From contig NZ_LR131273.1 in NCBI RefSeq assembly GCF_900631615.1, forward strand, positions 3,814,850 through 3,878,849: 64,000 nt of DNA, written 5' to 3'. Below, one piece after another: positions 43,741 through 53,590 of the stretch; position 1 is the stretch's first letter, and each line of letters starts with the position of its first letter. Both the position numbers and the translations under genes were made by a program. The notes beneath the pieces were generated by a model. It saw only the letters and a list, made by a program, of their open reading frames with translations, ran no database searches and had not been told where the DNA came from. This DNA is from Tsukamurella paurometabola. Its GTDB lineage: Bacteria > Actinomycetota > Actinomycetes > Mycobacteriales > Mycobacteriaceae.

Positions 43741-44694
43741 ATGATTCCCGTGACGAACGACGCGAGCCCACTGATGCTGCTCGACTCCGCGGGCCTCTGG
43801 TTCCGGGCCTTCTACGCGATCCCCGACAAGGTCAAGGCCGCCGACGGCCGTTCGGTGAACGCGCTGCGCGGCTTCCTCGACATGACCTCACAGCTCATCA
43901 CCACGCACCGCCCGGGGCGCCTGGTGGCGTGTCTCGACCTGGACTGGCGCCCCGCCTTCCGGGTGGAGCTGCTGCCCACCTACAAGACGCACCGGGTCGC
44001 CGAGGACGGCGACGGGAGCGCCGAGGAGGTGCCCGACACGCTCTCGCCGCAGGTCGACATGATCCTCGAGGTGCTCGATGCGGTCGGGATCGCGACGGGC
44101 GGCGCCGTGGGGCTCGAGGCGGACGACGTCCTCGGCACGCTGGCCGCGCGCGAGCGCACCGACCCGGTCATCGTCGTCTCGGGTGACCGCGACCTGCTGC
44201 AGGTGGCCGATGACGCCGCTCCCGGCGTGCGCTGCCTGTACATCGGCCGGGGCATCGCCAAGGCGGAGATGTTCGGGCCGGCCGAGGTCGCCGAGAGGTA
44301 CGGGCTGCCGCTCGACCGCGCCGGAAAGGCGTACGCCGAACTCGCCCTGCTGCGGGGCGATCCGTCCGACGGACTTCCCGGCGTCCCCGGGATCGGCGAG
44401 AAGACGGCCTCCAAACTGCTCCTGCAGTACGGCTCGCTCGCGGCGATCCGCGAGGCCGCCGCGGCGACGCCGTCGCCGCTGGCTGCGCGAGCCGCGGCGT
44501 CGATCACGGCGTCGGCGGACTACCTGGACGCCGCATGGGACGTGGTGTGGGTGCAGCGCGACGCCGATGTCGCGCTGTCGGGATCGGACGCGCTGCCCCG
44601 CGAAGCACGCGATCCGCAGCGCCTGGCCGAGCTGGCCGAGGAACTGCGGATCGGGGCGCAGGTGGACCGCTTGCTGTCCGCTCTCGCGGGCTGA
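43741..44694 (+). CDS. 5'-3' exonuclease (PolI N-terminal-like)
   Basis: A 317-residue flap-endonuclease/5'-3' exonuclease without polymerase domains. [41 protein letters not shown] and the helix-hairpin-helix region [14 protein letters not shown] are visible; the acidic residues of the first three bind the two metals. It resembles Rv2090 and stand-alone actinobacterial PolI-type exonucleases. The start used is ATG 43741; GTG 43750 is possible. It could process RNA primers or repair flaps. Confidence 0.93.
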   Translation: MIPVTNDASPLMLLDSAGLWFRAFYAIPDKVKAADGRSVNALRGFLDMTSQLITTHRPGRLVACLDLDWRPAFRVELLPTYKTHRVAEDGDGSAEEVPDTLSPQVDMILEVLDAVGIATGGAVGLEADDVLGTLAARERTDPVIVVSGDRDLLQVADDAAPGVRCLYIGRGIAKAEMFGPAEVAERYGLPLDRAGKAYAELALLRGDPSDGLPGVPGIGEKTASKLLLQYGSLAAIREAAAATPSPLAARAAASITASADYLDAAWDVVWVQRDADVALSGSDALPREARDPQRLAELAEELRIGAQVDRLLSALAG

Positions 44695-44700
44695 CGGGAC

Positions 44701-44727
44701 GGCCCGCGGCGGCGTACGCCGCGGGCC
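44701..44727. terminator. Bidirectional terminator
   Basis: GGCCCGCGGCG (44701-44711) pairs perfectly with 44717-44727 over a 5-nt loop, between the convergent exonuclease and DUF4333 genes. It is entirely GC with no T tract. Confidence 0.75.
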
Positions 44728-44733
44728 CCGGCA

Positions 44734-45396
44734 TCAGGAGGGCGCGCCCACCTGGTACTTGCCGCTGTCGTCGAGCACCTTGACCTGCACGGTCTTGTCC
44801 TTGCCGCCGATCGAGGCGGTGCAGGTGAACGTCTCACCGGCCTTGACCTTAACGCCGTCGGTCTTGCAGTTCACGTCCTTGGTGTCGGTCTCGTTGTAGC
44901 TGTCCTTGAGCACCTTCGTGACGCCCTCGTTGACCTTGGCGTTGTCGAACTTCTTGCTGAAGAACGCGCCCGAAAGCCACCCCACGAGCACGACGATCGC
45001 CACGATCAGGATGATCGCCCCGGCGGCGATGCCCACGATGAGGCCGGTCTTCGACTTCTTCGGGGCCCCCAACCCCGGCTGGCCGAACTGCTGCCCGAAC
45101 TGCTGGCCCGCGAACTGTGCCGGCTGACCGGGCTGCTGCCCGAACTGGTCCTGGCCGAACTGCGGCGGCTGCGGCTGCTGGTAGCCGCCGTACTGCGGGC
45201 CCTGCGGGCCCTGCGGCTGCGGCTGGCCCCACTGGCCCTGGTACTGGGGCGAGATCTGGGTCTGGTCACCCGCCGGCGCGCCGAAGCCCTGCTGTCCGTA
45301 CTGCGGTGCGATCTGGGTCTGATCCTGCGGAGGCTGCTGGCCCGGTTGCTGCCAACCCTGCTGCCCCCACTGGTTCGGATCCTGCGGGTTGCTCAT
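44734..45396 (-). CDS. DUF4333 membrane protein with Gln/Gly/Pro-rich N-terminus
   Basis: A 220-residue protein. Residues 1-108 are low-complexity, rich in Gln, Gly, Pro and Tyr and probably cytoplasmic and unstructured; one transmembrane helix follows (about 118-142, GLIVGIAAGAIILIVAIVVL), then an external DUF4333 domain (about 150-220) with paired cysteines (VNCKTDG and FTCTAS) likely in a disulfide. The same type of gene, Rv2091c, occupies this position in M. tuberculosis. Function unknown; Q/G-rich tails of this sort can drive self-association. Confidence 0.85.
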   Translation of the reverse strand: MSNPQDPNQWGQQGWQQPGQQPPQDQTQIAPQYGQQGFGAPAGDQTQISPQYQGQWGQPQPQGPQGPQYGGYQQPQPPQFGQDQFGQQPGQPAQFAGQQFGQQFGQPGLGAPKKSKTGLIVGIAAGAIILIVAIVVLVGWLSGAFFSKKFDNAKVNEGVTKVLKDSYNETDTKDVNCKTDGVKVKAGETFTCTASIGGKDKTVQVKVLDDSGKYQVGAPS

Positions 45397-45466
45397 GAGT
45401 CCACTCCTCCCCTGTCGCCCGCCGACGGCCGACGACGTACGCCTCTTCGGTCAAGATACCCGATCA

Positions 45467-48217
45467 TCAACCCGATTCCGCGACCACGCCGCGCCGGACC
45501 GCGGCGATCGCGGCGGTGGCGACGGTGGCGAGGCCGGGCCGGGTGTCGAACGAGGTCTGTTTGATCTGATCGAGCAGGTCGATCACCTGCCGGCACCAGC
45601 GCACGAAGTCGCCCGCGGGCAGCGGCCTGCCGCGCTCACCCGCGGCGAGCAGCACGGCCGCGAGGGTCCCGCCCGACGCCCACTGGTGCATCGGGGCCAC
45701 GAAGCCGATATCGGGCTCGCGGCTGGGTTCGAGGCGATGAGCCGCCTCGGCGGCGACGATGTCGGTCCACCGGTCGGCGACGTCGCGGAGCGCGGAGCGC
45801 ACCGCGCCCGGAACCTTCTCCCCGGTGAGGAGCATCCCGCCGCGCTCGCCGCGCGACTCGAAGACCAGCGCGCTGACCACCGCGGCGAGGCCCGCCGCAT
45901 CGAGCCCGTCGAACACCCCGTCCTCGATGCACTCACAGACCAACAGGTCGGATTCGCTGTAGACGCGGGCCAGGCGGTGCCCCGCATCGGTGAGGGCGGA
46001 CTCGCCGTCGACCGTCTCGATGTACCCGCGGTCTCCGAGCAGCGCAACGATCCGCTCGAATGTGACGGCGAGCGATGACGTGGTGGCGCGCACCGTCGCC
46101 GCGGATCCGGTGACCTCGCGCTCCAGCCGGGCGTACCGCTCGGCCAGGCGGTCCAGCTCTGGCGCCCGCTGTCCGGTGTGCGCGGGGTGTGCCCGCATCC
46201 GGGCGCGGAGGTCCGCGAGCCGGCTGTCCGTCGCGGCGGGGCGGGGCGCCTTCGCCTGCTGGCGGGGCGCCGAGATGTTGCTGTTGCGCAGTGTCGAGGC
46301 GAGGTCCCGCTTGCCGCGCCCGGAGCGGTAGTCGGCGTTCTTCGGCACCCGGAGCGTGCCGAGGACCGCCACGTCGCCCACGAAGTCGGCCGCGCCGACC
46401 CGGCCGGACCAGCTGCTCTCGGTCACCACCACGGGCTTGGGATCGCGACGGTCCCCGGAGGGCTCCACGACCAGGGCGAGGCCCCGTCGGCGCCCGCCCG
46501 TCACCGCGATGACGTCGCCGCGCCGCAGCTCGGCGAGCGCCGTGGCGGCGCCGTCCCGGCGATCGGCGAGGTGCTCGCGCCGCAACGACCGCTCCCGCGC
46601 GCGGACCGCCTCGCGCAGCCGGACGTACTCGAGGTAGTCGGCGCCGCCCGCGGCCTCGGTGATCTGTGCGCTCAGCTGCGCGAGTTCCTTCTCGCCCCGC
46701 TCGACCCGCTTCGCCAGCCCGACCACCGACCGGTCCGCCTGGAACTGCGCGAAGCTGGCTTCGAGCAGCCGCTCGGCGCCGTCGCGCCCGAGGCGGTCGA
46801 GCAGGTTGATCGACATGTTGTAGCCGGGCGAGAACGAGCTGACCAGCGGGAAGGTGCGGGCACCGGCGAGACCGGCGACCTCCTGCGGGCGCACCCCGGT
46901 CTGCCACAGCACCACCGCGTGGCCCTCGATGTCGATGCCGCGGCGGCCCGCGCGTCCCGTGAGCTGGGTGTACTCGCCCGGCGTCAACTCGACGTGCGAC
47001 TCGCCGTTGTACTTGACCAGGCGCTCCAGCACGACGGTGCGCGCGGGCATGTTGATGCCCAGTGCCAGGGTCTCCGTGGCGAACACGGCCCGCACCAGAC
47101 CCTTGACGAAGAGCTCCTCGACCGCGTGCCGGAAGGCCGGGAGCATGCCGGCGTGGTGGGCCGCGAAGCCGCGCAGCAGGGCCGCGCGCCACTCCTCGTA
47201 GCCGAGCAGATCGAGGTCGGCGGGTGAGAACTCGGCGACGTGCTTGTCGATGATGCGGCCGATCTCCTCGGCCTGTTCCTGGTCCGTGAGCACCACCGGT
47301 GACCGCAGGCACTGCGTCAGAGCCTGCTCACAACCGGACCGGGAGAAGACGAACGTGATCGCGGGCAGCAGTCCCTCGGCGTCGAGCAGGGCGATGACGT
47401 CCGGCCGCGGGATCGGGCGGCGCGTGGCCTGCGGGCGGCCCCGGCCGCTGGAGCGCCGGCCCGTCCGGCTGTTGATGCCGGGGTCGAAACTGCGGTCCAG
47501 CGATTCGCGTTGCTTGACGTAGCGCACGAGGTCGGCGTCCAGGACCAGGTTCTTCTGCCCGGACTCCTGGGCCGTGCGCAACGCCTTCGTGTCGAACAGG
47601 TCGAACAGTCTGCGGCCCACGAGCATGTGCTGCCACAACGGTACCGGGCGGTGCTCGTCGACGATGACCTCGGTGCTGCCGCGGACCTCGCTGATCCAGG
47701 CGCCGAACTCCTCGGCGTTGGAGACCGTCGCCGAGAGACTGACCAGCCGGACGTCCTGCGGGAGGTGCAGGATCACCTCCTCCCACACGGCGCCGCGGAA
47801 CCGGTCCGCGAGGTAGTGCACCTCGTCCATCACCACGTGGCTCAGGCCGTCGAGGGTGGTCGAGTTCGCGTACAGCATGTTCCGCAGGACCTCGGTGGTC
47901 ATCACGACCACCGGCGCGGACGAGTTGATCGCGGTGTCGCCCGTGAGCAGGCCGACGTTCTGCGCGCCGTAGCGGGCCGTCAGCTCCGCGTGCTTCTGAT
48001 TGGAGAGCGCCTTGATCGGCGTCGTGTAGAAGCACTTGGTGCCGCCGGCGAGCGCGAGGTGGACCGCGAACTCCCCGACCACGGTCTTGCCGGCACCGGT
48101 CGGTGCGCACACGAGCACCCCGCGGCCCTCCTCGAGAGCGCGGCAGCCCTGGACCTGGAACGGGTCGAGGGTGAAGTCGAGCGCCGAGGTGAAGCCGTCG
48201 AACTCAGAGGACGTCAT
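45467..48217 (-). CDS. helY: Ski2/Mtr4-like DEAD/DEVH-box helicase HelY
   Basis: A 916-residue RNA helicase of the Ski2 family. Motifs: Walker A APTGAGKT (about residue 38-45), ATPase motif DEVHYLADRF, motif III SLSATVSN, and motif VI QLTGRAGRRGID; a long C-terminal region with DSHCT-like domain follows. RNA surveillance or degradation is the expected role, by analogy to Mtr4/Ski2. ATG 48217 is the start; the longer open frame runs back into tatC. The gene overlaps tatC by 14 bp, giving the order tatA-tatC-helY as in M. tuberculosis. Confidence 0.96.
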   Translation of the reverse strand: MTSSEFDGFTSALDFTLDPFQVQGCRALEEGRGVLVCAPTGAGKTVVGEFAVHLALAGGTKCFYTTPIKALSNQKHAELTARYGAQNVGLLTGDTAINSSAPVVVMTTEVLRNMLYANSTTLDGLSHVVMDEVHYLADRFRGAVWEEVILHLPQDVRLVSLSATVSNAEEFGAWISEVRGSTEVIVDEHRPVPLWQHMLVGRRLFDLFDTKALRTAQESGQKNLVLDADLVRYVKQRESLDRSFDPGINSRTGRRSSGRGRPQATRRPIPRPDVIALLDAEGLLPAITFVFSRSGCEQALTQCLRSPVVLTDQEQAEEIGRIIDKHVAEFSPADLDLLGYEEWRAALLRGFAAHHAGMLPAFRHAVEELFVKGLVRAVFATETLALGINMPARTVVLERLVKYNGESHVELTPGEYTQLTGRAGRRGIDIEGHAVVLWQTGVRPQEVAGLAGARTFPLVSSFSPGYNMSINLLDRLGRDGAERLLEASFAQFQADRSVVGLAKRVERGEKELAQLSAQITEAAGGADYLEYVRLREAVRARERSLRREHLADRRDGAATALAELRRGDVIAVTGGRRRGLALVVEPSGDRRDPKPVVVTESSWSGRVGAADFVGDVAVLGTLRVPKNADYRSGRGKRDLASTLRNSNISAPRQQAKAPRPAATDSRLADLRARMRAHPAHTGQRAPELDRLAERYARLEREVTGSAATVRATTSSLAVTFERIVALLGDRGYIETVDGESALTDAGHRLARVYSESDLLVCECIEDGVFDGLDAAGLAAVVSALVFESRGERGGMLLTGEKVPGAVRSALRDVADRWTDIVAAEAAHRLEPSREPDIGFVAPMHQWASGGTLAAVLLAAGERGRPLPAGDFVRWCRQVIDLLDQIKQTSFDTRPGLATVATAAIAAVRRGVVAESG

Positions 48218-49208
48218 CGAACCCCGAACGCGGGATCGACGTGCGCGTGACCTTCTCCGGTCGGCCGACGGGCGCGGGTGCGGCGAGGGCGCTCCTCGAT
48301 GGGCCGGAGGACGCGCCGATCGGTTGCGGGGCCGACGGTGCCGGCGATGCCGTCTCGTCGTCGATCTCGCCCTCCCAGGCGTCACCGGTGCCGCGCTTGG
48401 CCTTGAGCCGGTCGTGGAACCGGGCGAACTGGATCGACAACTCCAGGAGTACGGCCAGCGCCGCGCCCAACGCGAGCATGGTGAAGGGGTCGCCGGACGG
48501 GGTGATGACGGCGGAGAAGATGAACATCGACAGCAGCATGCCGCGGCGCCACTTCACCAGTTTGGTGTACGGCAGTACGCCGACGAGGTTGAGCGCGACG
48601 ATGAACAGCGGCAACTCGAAGCTCACGCCGAAGATCGCCATCACCGTGAGGACGAAGCTGAAGTACTCCGGCCCCTGCAGCGCCGTCACCTGGGTCTCAT
48701 TGCCGACCGTGAGGAAGAAGCTGAAGGCGCTGGTGATCATGAAGTAGCCGAGCACCGCGCCGGCGACGAACAGGGTGCCGCCGAGGGTGACGAAGACCGC
48801 CGTGTAGCGCTTCTCCTGGCGGTGCAGGGCCGGCACGATGAACGCCCAGATCTGATACAGCCACACCGGGCAGGCCAGCAGCACGCCGGTGGCCACGGCG
48901 ACCTTCAGCCGCAGGTTGAACTGGTCGAAGACGCCGGTCGCGAGCAGCCGGCACTCGCCGTCCCGCGTGATCTCCGCGCGGGAGGTGGCGGGGAGGTCGC
49001 AGTACGGTCCGGTCAGCAGGTGGCCGGTCGAGGGCAGGCCGAAGGGGCCATGGCTGTACCACCAGAAGCCGACGATCGAGGTGAGGACGATCGCGGCGAG
49101 GGACCACAGCAGGCGGGTCCGGAGCTCGTAGAGGTGCTCCACGATCGACATCGTGCCGTCGGGATTGACGACGGCACGGCGGCGACGCGGATCGAACGGG
49201 ATCTTCAA
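48204..49208 (-). CDS. tatC: Sec-independent translocase TatC
   Basis: A 334-residue, six-helix membrane protein that recognises twin-arginine signals. Conserved features: MSIVEHLYELRTRLL near residue 20, PVWLYQIWAFIVPALHRQEKR, and FGVSFELPLFIVALNLVGVL. The N-terminal part before the first helix and the hydrophilic Ala/Pro/Ser-rich C-terminal tail (about 275-334) are mycobacterial in style. It begins 15 bp after tatA. Tat clients in this window include the L,D-transpeptidase and the Rieske lipoprotein. Confidence 0.98.
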   Translation of the reverse strand: MKIPFDPRRRRAVVNPDGTMSIVEHLYELRTRLLWSLAAIVLTSIVGFWWYSHGPFGLPSTGHLLTGPYCDLPATSRAEITRDGECRLLATGVFDQFNLRLKVAVATGVLLACPVWLYQIWAFIVPALHRQEKRYTAVFVTLGGTLFVAGAVLGYFMITSAFSFFLTVGNETQVTALQGPEYFSFVLTVMAIFGVSFELPLFIVALNLVGVLPYTKLVKWRRGMLLSMFIFSAVITPSGDPFTMLALGAALAVLLELSIQFARFHDRLKAKRGTGDAWEGEIDDETASPAPSAPQPIGASSGPSRSALAAPAPVGRPEKVTRTSIPRSGFDDVL

Positions 49209-49222
49209 AGGGGCAGGGGCGG

Positions 49223-49477
49223 CTACGCCGACTTGTGATCGGCCTCGGACGGCTGCACCGTCTGGACGTCGATCGGCTGCTCGGTGACCTGCGCCTGCGG
49301 CTTCGGGGCGGCCGTCTTGCTCTCGCCCTCGGTCTTCATCTCGTCCATCTCGCTCTTGAAGATGCGGAGCGACCGGCCGAGCCCGCGGGCGGCGTCCGGC
49401 AGCTTCTTACCGCCGAACAGGATCAGCAGGACGACGGCGATGATGATCCATGCCCAAGGAGAATGGGTGAGCCCCAT
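49223..49477 (-). CDS. tatA: Twin-arginine translocase subunit TatA
   Basis: An 84-residue protein with one N-terminal helix ([16 protein letters not shown]), the glycine hinge, the amphipathic helix [21 protein letters not shown] and an acidic/proline tail, the standard TatA design. It is the first gene of tatA-tatC-helY. The 95-bp gap before it (49478-49572) presumably holds its promoter; I see no clear boxes. Confidence 0.97.
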   Translation of the reverse strand: MGLTHSPWAWIIIAVVLLILFGGKKLPDAARGLGRSLRIFKSEMDEMKTEGESKTAAPKPQAQVTEQPIDVQTVQPSEADHKSA

Positions 49478-49572
49478 GATGCTGCCTCACTAACTTCGCG
49501 AATATCTCCATCGAGACTACCGGACCGCGTCCACCCCGACGGCTCGCCGGCGGCGCGGCCGAGGTGACCTCT

Positions 49573-50547
49573 TCATGAATAGTTGGCGAGTCCCGCCGCG
49601 GCGCGCTCCGCGACGGCCGTGGCGAGCGACTGCGGGCCCAGCACAGTGAGCTCGCCGCCGAAGCTGAGCACGAACCGCACCATCCACGACTCGGTCGCGT
49701 ACTGCATCGTCGCGGTGACGGGGCCGCCCGGTTCGTCCGAGAGGACGGTGAAGGGGTGGTACTCGAGTGCCCACGCGGCGCCCGGCCCGACGTCGAGCGT
49801 CGCGGTGGTCAGCTCGTCGGCGGCGGCACCGTCGAACAGGCCCGACGCGGGCTCGACGTGCTGCGGCACCGAAGCGGGCTCGTCGAGGACGACGGCCTCG
49901 TCGATCCGGTCGAGCCGGAACATGCGCAGCCCCTCGCTGGAGCGGCACCAGGCCTGCAGGTAGCTGTGTCCGTCGAAGGTGTCCAGGGCGATCGGATCCA
50001 CGTCGCGTTCGGTGGCGGCGTCGCGGGTGGCGGAGTAGTAGCGCAGGTGCAGCGCACGGCCGTCGCGCAGCGCTCCGCGGACGGTGCCCGCGATCGCCGC
50101 GACAGGGCCCGTGTCCGGCGCGCCGTCGATCGAGGCGACGGTGTCGCGGCCGGCGCCGGCGACCGCGGCCTCCAGCTTGGCGATGGCCCGCAGTACGGCC
50201 GCGGGATCGGCCACTCCCGGCGAATCGGCCAGTGCCCGCAGCGCGAGCAGCAGCGACGCCGCCTCGGGACCGGTCAGCTTGAGCGGACGGTCCAGATTCG
50301 CGCTGAACTCGATGTCGACGCCCGCCTCGTCGTAGTCGATCTCGATGAGGTCGCCCGGGAACATGCCCGGCAGGCCGCACATCGTCAGCCCGGTGATGTC
50401 CTTGCGCAGCTGGGCGACGGTGACGCCCAGGTCGGCCGCCGCCCGCTCGAGGTCGGCTTCCGGGTGGGTGCGGAAGTACGGGATCACGTTGAGCCAGCGC
50501 GCGAGGCGCTGCATCTGCCGGCTCGGCTGCTTCGACTGCGTACTCAT
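49573..50547 (-). CDS. pafC: WYL-domain regulator PafC
   Basis: A 324-residue regulator with an N-terminal helix-turn-helix (about 10-70, LARWLNVIPYFRTHPEADLERAAADLGVTVAQLRKDI), WYL domain in the middle (LHLRYYSATRDAATERDVDPIAL and SYLQAWCRSSEGLRMFRLDRID) and a WCX C-terminal extension. With PafB it forms a heterodimer that activates the LexA/RecA-independent DNA-damage response in mycobacteria. ATG 50547 overlaps the pafB stop (ATGA). Confidence 0.96.
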   Translation of the reverse strand: MSTQSKQPSRQMQRLARWLNVIPYFRTHPEADLERAAADLGVTVAQLRKDITGLTMCGLPGMFPGDLIEIDYDEAGVDIEFSANLDRPLKLTGPEAASLLLALRALADSPGVADPAAVLRAIAKLEAAVAGAGRDTVASIDGAPDTGPVAAIAGTVRGALRDGRALHLRYYSATRDAATERDVDPIALDTFDGHSYLQAWCRSSEGLRMFRLDRIDEAVVLDEPASVPQHVEPASGLFDGAAADELTTATLDVGPGAAWALEYHPFTVLSDEPGGPVTATMQYATESWMVRFVLSFGGELTVLGPQSLATAVAERAAAGLANYS

Positions 50548-51518
50548 CGCTCCCCCGCCAATGCCGTGAGCCGCTCGACGACGGCGTCGCGCAGCTGCGC
50601 CGGCTCGAACACCACCGCGTCGGGACCGAGGCCGCTGACCTCGCGCGCCACCGCGTCCACCGACCGCATCTCCACCGTCAGCTCCGTGCCGGGCCGGCCC
50701 CGGAAGTCGCGGTCCGCCTGGGCCGACGCGAGGCGCCGCAAACCGTCGCCCTTGCCCTGTGCGACCCACAGCCGGGCGGTGCCCACCGGGTCGCGCTCGG
50801 CGACGGTCGCGACCACGTGCGCGTGCAGGTCGAAGCCCTCCGGCGGCCGGACGGTGGCCGGGCTGCTCGTGACGGCGCCGCCGCGGACCCGGCTGAGCTT
50901 GAAGGTGCGGACCGCGTCGCGCGCCACGTCGTGTCCCACGGCGTACGCGCTGCCGCGGAAGGTGACCACGCCCCACGGGTGCAGCGTGCGATCGACGTAG
51001 GGCTGCGCCGGATTCGCGCGGTGCTCGAAGGTCACCTGACGGCGTCGATCCACCCCCTCGAGCATCGCGAGCAGTGCGCCCTCGGCCCCGCGGTCGGGCG
51101 CGATCCCGGGGCTCACGCCCGCGCCCGGACCGTTGACGTCCATCCCACCCGCACGCAGCTTCTGCACCGCGGACTGCGCCGCCGCCGACAGCTCCGGCGA
51201 CTGCCACAGGGCCGAGGCCACGGCCACCGCGGTGGCCTCCTCGGGGTCGAGGTCGATATCACCGAGGGCGTATTCGTCGAGAGCGATCCGGTATCCGACG
51301 GCCGAGTTGATCCGCGACACCGGCGCCACCTCGATGGGGACGCCCAGCTCGCGCAGGTCCGCCTTATCGCGTTCGAACATGCGCTCGAAGGCCTCGTCGT
51401 CGGACTCCGGGTCGTACCCGAAGACGTTCTTCCGGATGTAGTCCCGGTCCAGCGGGCGTTGCGTGTACAGCAGGCATATCACCAGGTTGGTGAGACGCTC
51501 GATCCGCGAAGTTGCCAC
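50544..51518 (-). CDS. pafB: WYL-domain regulator PafB
   Basis: A 324-residue partner of PafC. The N-terminal helix-turn-helix contains RIERLTNLVICLLYTQRPLDRDYIRKNVFGYD, the WYL domain VTFEHRANPAQPYVDRTLHPWGVVTFRGSAYAVGHDVARDAVRTFKLSRVRG. The order pafA-pafB-pafC is as in other mycolata, though pafB and pafC are not themselves needed for pupylation. It starts 54 bp after pafA. Confidence 0.96.
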   Translation of the reverse strand: MATSRIERLTNLVICLLYTQRPLDRDYIRKNVFGYDPESDDEAFERMFERDKADLRELGVPIEVAPVSRINSAVGYRIALDEYALGDIDLDPEEATAVAVASALWQSPELSAAAQSAVQKLRAGGMDVNGPGAGVSPGIAPDRGAEGALLAMLEGVDRRRQVTFEHRANPAQPYVDRTLHPWGVVTFRGSAYAVGHDVARDAVRTFKLSRVRGGAVTSSPATVRPPEGFDLHAHVVATVAERDPVGTARLWVAQGKGDGLRRLASAQADRDFRGRPGTELTVEMRSVDAVAREVSGLGPDAVVFEPAQLRDAVVERLTALAGER

Positions 51519-51554
51519 GTGTCGATCTTACGTTCTATACGCGTGCTCGGCCCG

Positions 51555-51588
51555 CATCGACGCGATGTCGGGTCACATCGACGCGATG
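51555..51588. repeat. Direct repeat at the 3' end of pafA
   Basis: CATCGACGCGATG occurs at 51555-51567 and at 51576-51588, 21 bp apart. The second copy encodes the last residues of PafA and its stop region; the first lies in the pafA-pafB gap. It looks like a short local duplication of the gene end. Confidence 0.6.
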
Positions 51589-52931
51589 AGCCGCTCGACG
51601 CGCTCGTCGACGTTGCGGAACGGGTCCTTGCACAGCACGGTGCGCTGGGCCTGATCGTTGAGCTTGAGATGCACCCAATCGACGGTGAAGTCGCGGCCGG
51701 CGGCCTGGGCAGCGGTGATGAAGTCGCCGCGGAGCTTCGCGCGAGTCGTCTCCGGCGGATTCTTCACGGCGGCGTCGACGGCCTCGTCGGTGGTGACCCG
51801 CGCGGCCATCCCGCGGCGCTGCAGCACGTCGAACACGCCGCGGCCGCGCTTGATGTCGTGATACGCGAGGTCGAGCTGCGCGATCTTGGGGTCCGAGAGG
51901 TCCATCGAATACTTGTCGAGGTACCGCTGGAAGAGCTTGCGCTTGATCACCCAGTCGATCTCGGTGTCGACCCCGGAGAAGTCCTGCGTCTCGACGGCGT
52001 CGAGCGTGCGGCCCCAGAGGTCGACGACCCGGCTGAGTTGCTCGTCGGGCTCGCGGGTGGCGAGGTAGTCGACCGCCTTGGCGTAGTACTCGCGCTGGAT
52101 GTCCAGGGCACCCGCCTGTCGCCCGCCGGCGAGGCGCACCTCGTGCCGGCCGGTGGTGTCGTGGCTGACCTCGCGGATGGCGCGGATCGGGTTGTCCAGG
52201 GAGAAGTCCCGGAACTGCACGCCCGCCTCGATCATCTCGAGCACGAGGTGCGCGGTGCCCACCTTGAGCATGGTCGTCGTCTCGGACATGTTCGAGTCGC
52301 CCACGATCACGTGCAGCCGCCGGTACTTCTCGGCGTCGGCGTGCGGCTCGTCGCGGGTGTTGATGATCGGCCGGCTCCGCGTGGTGGCGCTCGAGACGCC
52401 CTCCCAGATGTGCTCGGCGCGCTGGCTCAGGCAGTACGTCGCGTTCTTCGGCGTGAGCAGCACCTTCCCCGCGCCGCAGATCAGCTGCCGCGTCACCAGG
52501 AACGGGAGCAGCACGTCGGCGATGCGGGAGAACTCGCCCACGCGCCCGACGAGGTAGTTCTCATGGCAGCCGTAGGAGTTGCCGGCCGAATCGGTGTTGT
52601 TCTTGAACAGGTAGATGTCGCCGCCGATGCCCTCGTCCTGCAGCCGCTGCTCGGCGTCGAGCAGCAGGTCCTCGAGGACGCGCTCGCCGGCCTTGTCGTG
52701 CGTGACCAGCTGAAGGACCGAATCGCACTCCGCGGTCGCGTACTCGGGGTGGCTGCCGACGTCGAGGTACAGGCGCGACCCGTTCTGCAGGAAGACGTTC
52801 GAGCTGCGGCCCCACGAGACCACACGCCGGAACAGGTACCGGGCGATCTCGTCGGGGCTCAGTCGACGGTGCCCGTGAAAAGTACACGTGACACCGAACT
52901 CGGTCTCGATTCCCATGATTCGGCGCTGCAC
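51573..52931 (-). CDS. pafA: Pup-protein ligase PafA
   Basis: A 452-residue glutamine-synthetase-fold ligase that joins the C-terminal glutamate of Pup to lysines of target proteins using ATP. The N-terminus [19 protein letters not shown], the [17 protein letters not shown] and [19 protein letters not shown] stretches, and [20 protein letters not shown] are all diagnostic. The start is GTG 52931, which gives exactly the length of the M. tuberculosis enzyme; ATG 52916 would remove five residues. Unlike in M. tuberculosis, a TetR/SDR pair and a CPBP gene separate it from prcA. Confidence 0.98.
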   Translation of the reverse strand: MQRRIMGIETEFGVTCTFHGHRRLSPDEIARYLFRRVVSWGRSSNVFLQNGSRLYLDVGSHPEYATAECDSVLQLVTHDKAGERVLEDLLLDAEQRLQDEGIGGDIYLFKNNTDSAGNSYGCHENYLVGRVGEFSRIADVLLPFLVTRQLICGAGKVLLTPKNATYCLSQRAEHIWEGVSSATTRSRPIINTRDEPHADAEKYRRLHVIVGDSNMSETTTMLKVGTAHLVLEMIEAGVQFRDFSLDNPIRAIREVSHDTTGRHEVRLAGGRQAGALDIQREYYAKAVDYLATREPDEQLSRVVDLWGRTLDAVETQDFSGVDTEIDWVIKRKLFQRYLDKYSMDLSDPKIAQLDLAYHDIKRGRGVFDVLQRRGMAARVTTDEAVDAAVKNPPETTRAKLRGDFITAAQAAGRDFTVDWVHLKLNDQAQRTVLCKDPFRNVDERVERLIASM

Positions 52932-52957
52932 TTCACGAACATACCCCGCGGCCCGGG

Positions 52958-53524
52958 TCAGGCGGCGCAGCCCCGTCGTGCGCGCACGCCGTCGAGCTGG
53001 AAACGGAGGTGCCGGCGCCAGCGCCGATCGTCGCCGGGGGTGGCGTGGATGACCGCCGCGACCGCCACCATGAGCGCCGCCAGGTCCTGGTGGTCGAAAT
53101 CGGCGCGGACCGCCCCCGCGGCGTGCGCGCGGTCGAGGACGGACCGTACGGCGCTGCCCGAGCGACCGCATTCGGCCATCAGGTCGACGTCGCCGAGCGG
53201 GCCGCGGGCCATCGCCTCGTTCGCGGCGCGGTCGCGTGCCTGGCCGGCGAACATCGCCTCGAGGAAGCCGGCGAACCCGGTCCACGGGTCGGGCTCGGCG
53301 GCGCTCTCCCGAGCCAGTCGTTCCAGCTCGGCGAGCCGCTCGGGGAGCAACTCGTCGAGGAGCGCGCCCCGATCCGGGAAGTTGTTGTAGAGCGTGCCGA
53401 TGCTCACGCCCGCCTCTTTCGCGATCCGGTCGAGCGGCACGTCGATGCCCTGCTCGGCGAACAACCGTGTTGCGGCGTCGAGCAGCTTGCGGCGGTTGCG
53501 GACCGCGTCCGCGCGGGGAGACAT
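52958..53524 (-). CDS. TetR-family regulator
   Basis: A 188-residue repressor: DNA-binding domain at about residues 8-55 ([49 protein letters not shown]), then a SbtR-like C-terminal domain. It is divergent from an SDR gene with two palindromes between, so it most likely controls that gene and itself. ATG 53524. It ends 26 bp before pafA, and some read-through into pafA is possible. Confidence 0.9.
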   Translation of the reverse strand: MSPRADAVRNRRKLLDAATRLFAEQGIDVPLDRIAKEAGVSIGTLYNNFPDRGALLDELLPERLAELERLARESAAEPDPWTGFAGFLEAMFAGQARDRAANEAMARGPLGDVDLMAECGRSGSAVRSVLDRAHAAGAVRADFDHQDLAALMVAVAAVIHATPGDDRRWRRHLRFQLDGVRARRGCAA

Positions 53525-53542
53525 GCCCCGAGACTACCGATC

Positions 53543-53590
53543 TTGAGGGGTCCCTCATGTTCTGGTACGAAGTTGAGTATGACCTCAACT
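53543..53590. promoter_or_regulatory. SDR promoter with two palindromic operators
   Basis: TTGAGG (53543-53548) and TACGAA (53566-53571) with a 17-bp spacer make a promoter for the SDR gene. One palindrome, TGAGGGGTCCCTCA (53544-53557), covers the -35; another, AGTTGAGTATGACCTCAACT (53571-53590, perfect 7+6+7), covers the start of transcription and the ATG at 53579. The predicted transcript begins at or next to the ATG. Confidence 0.7.
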
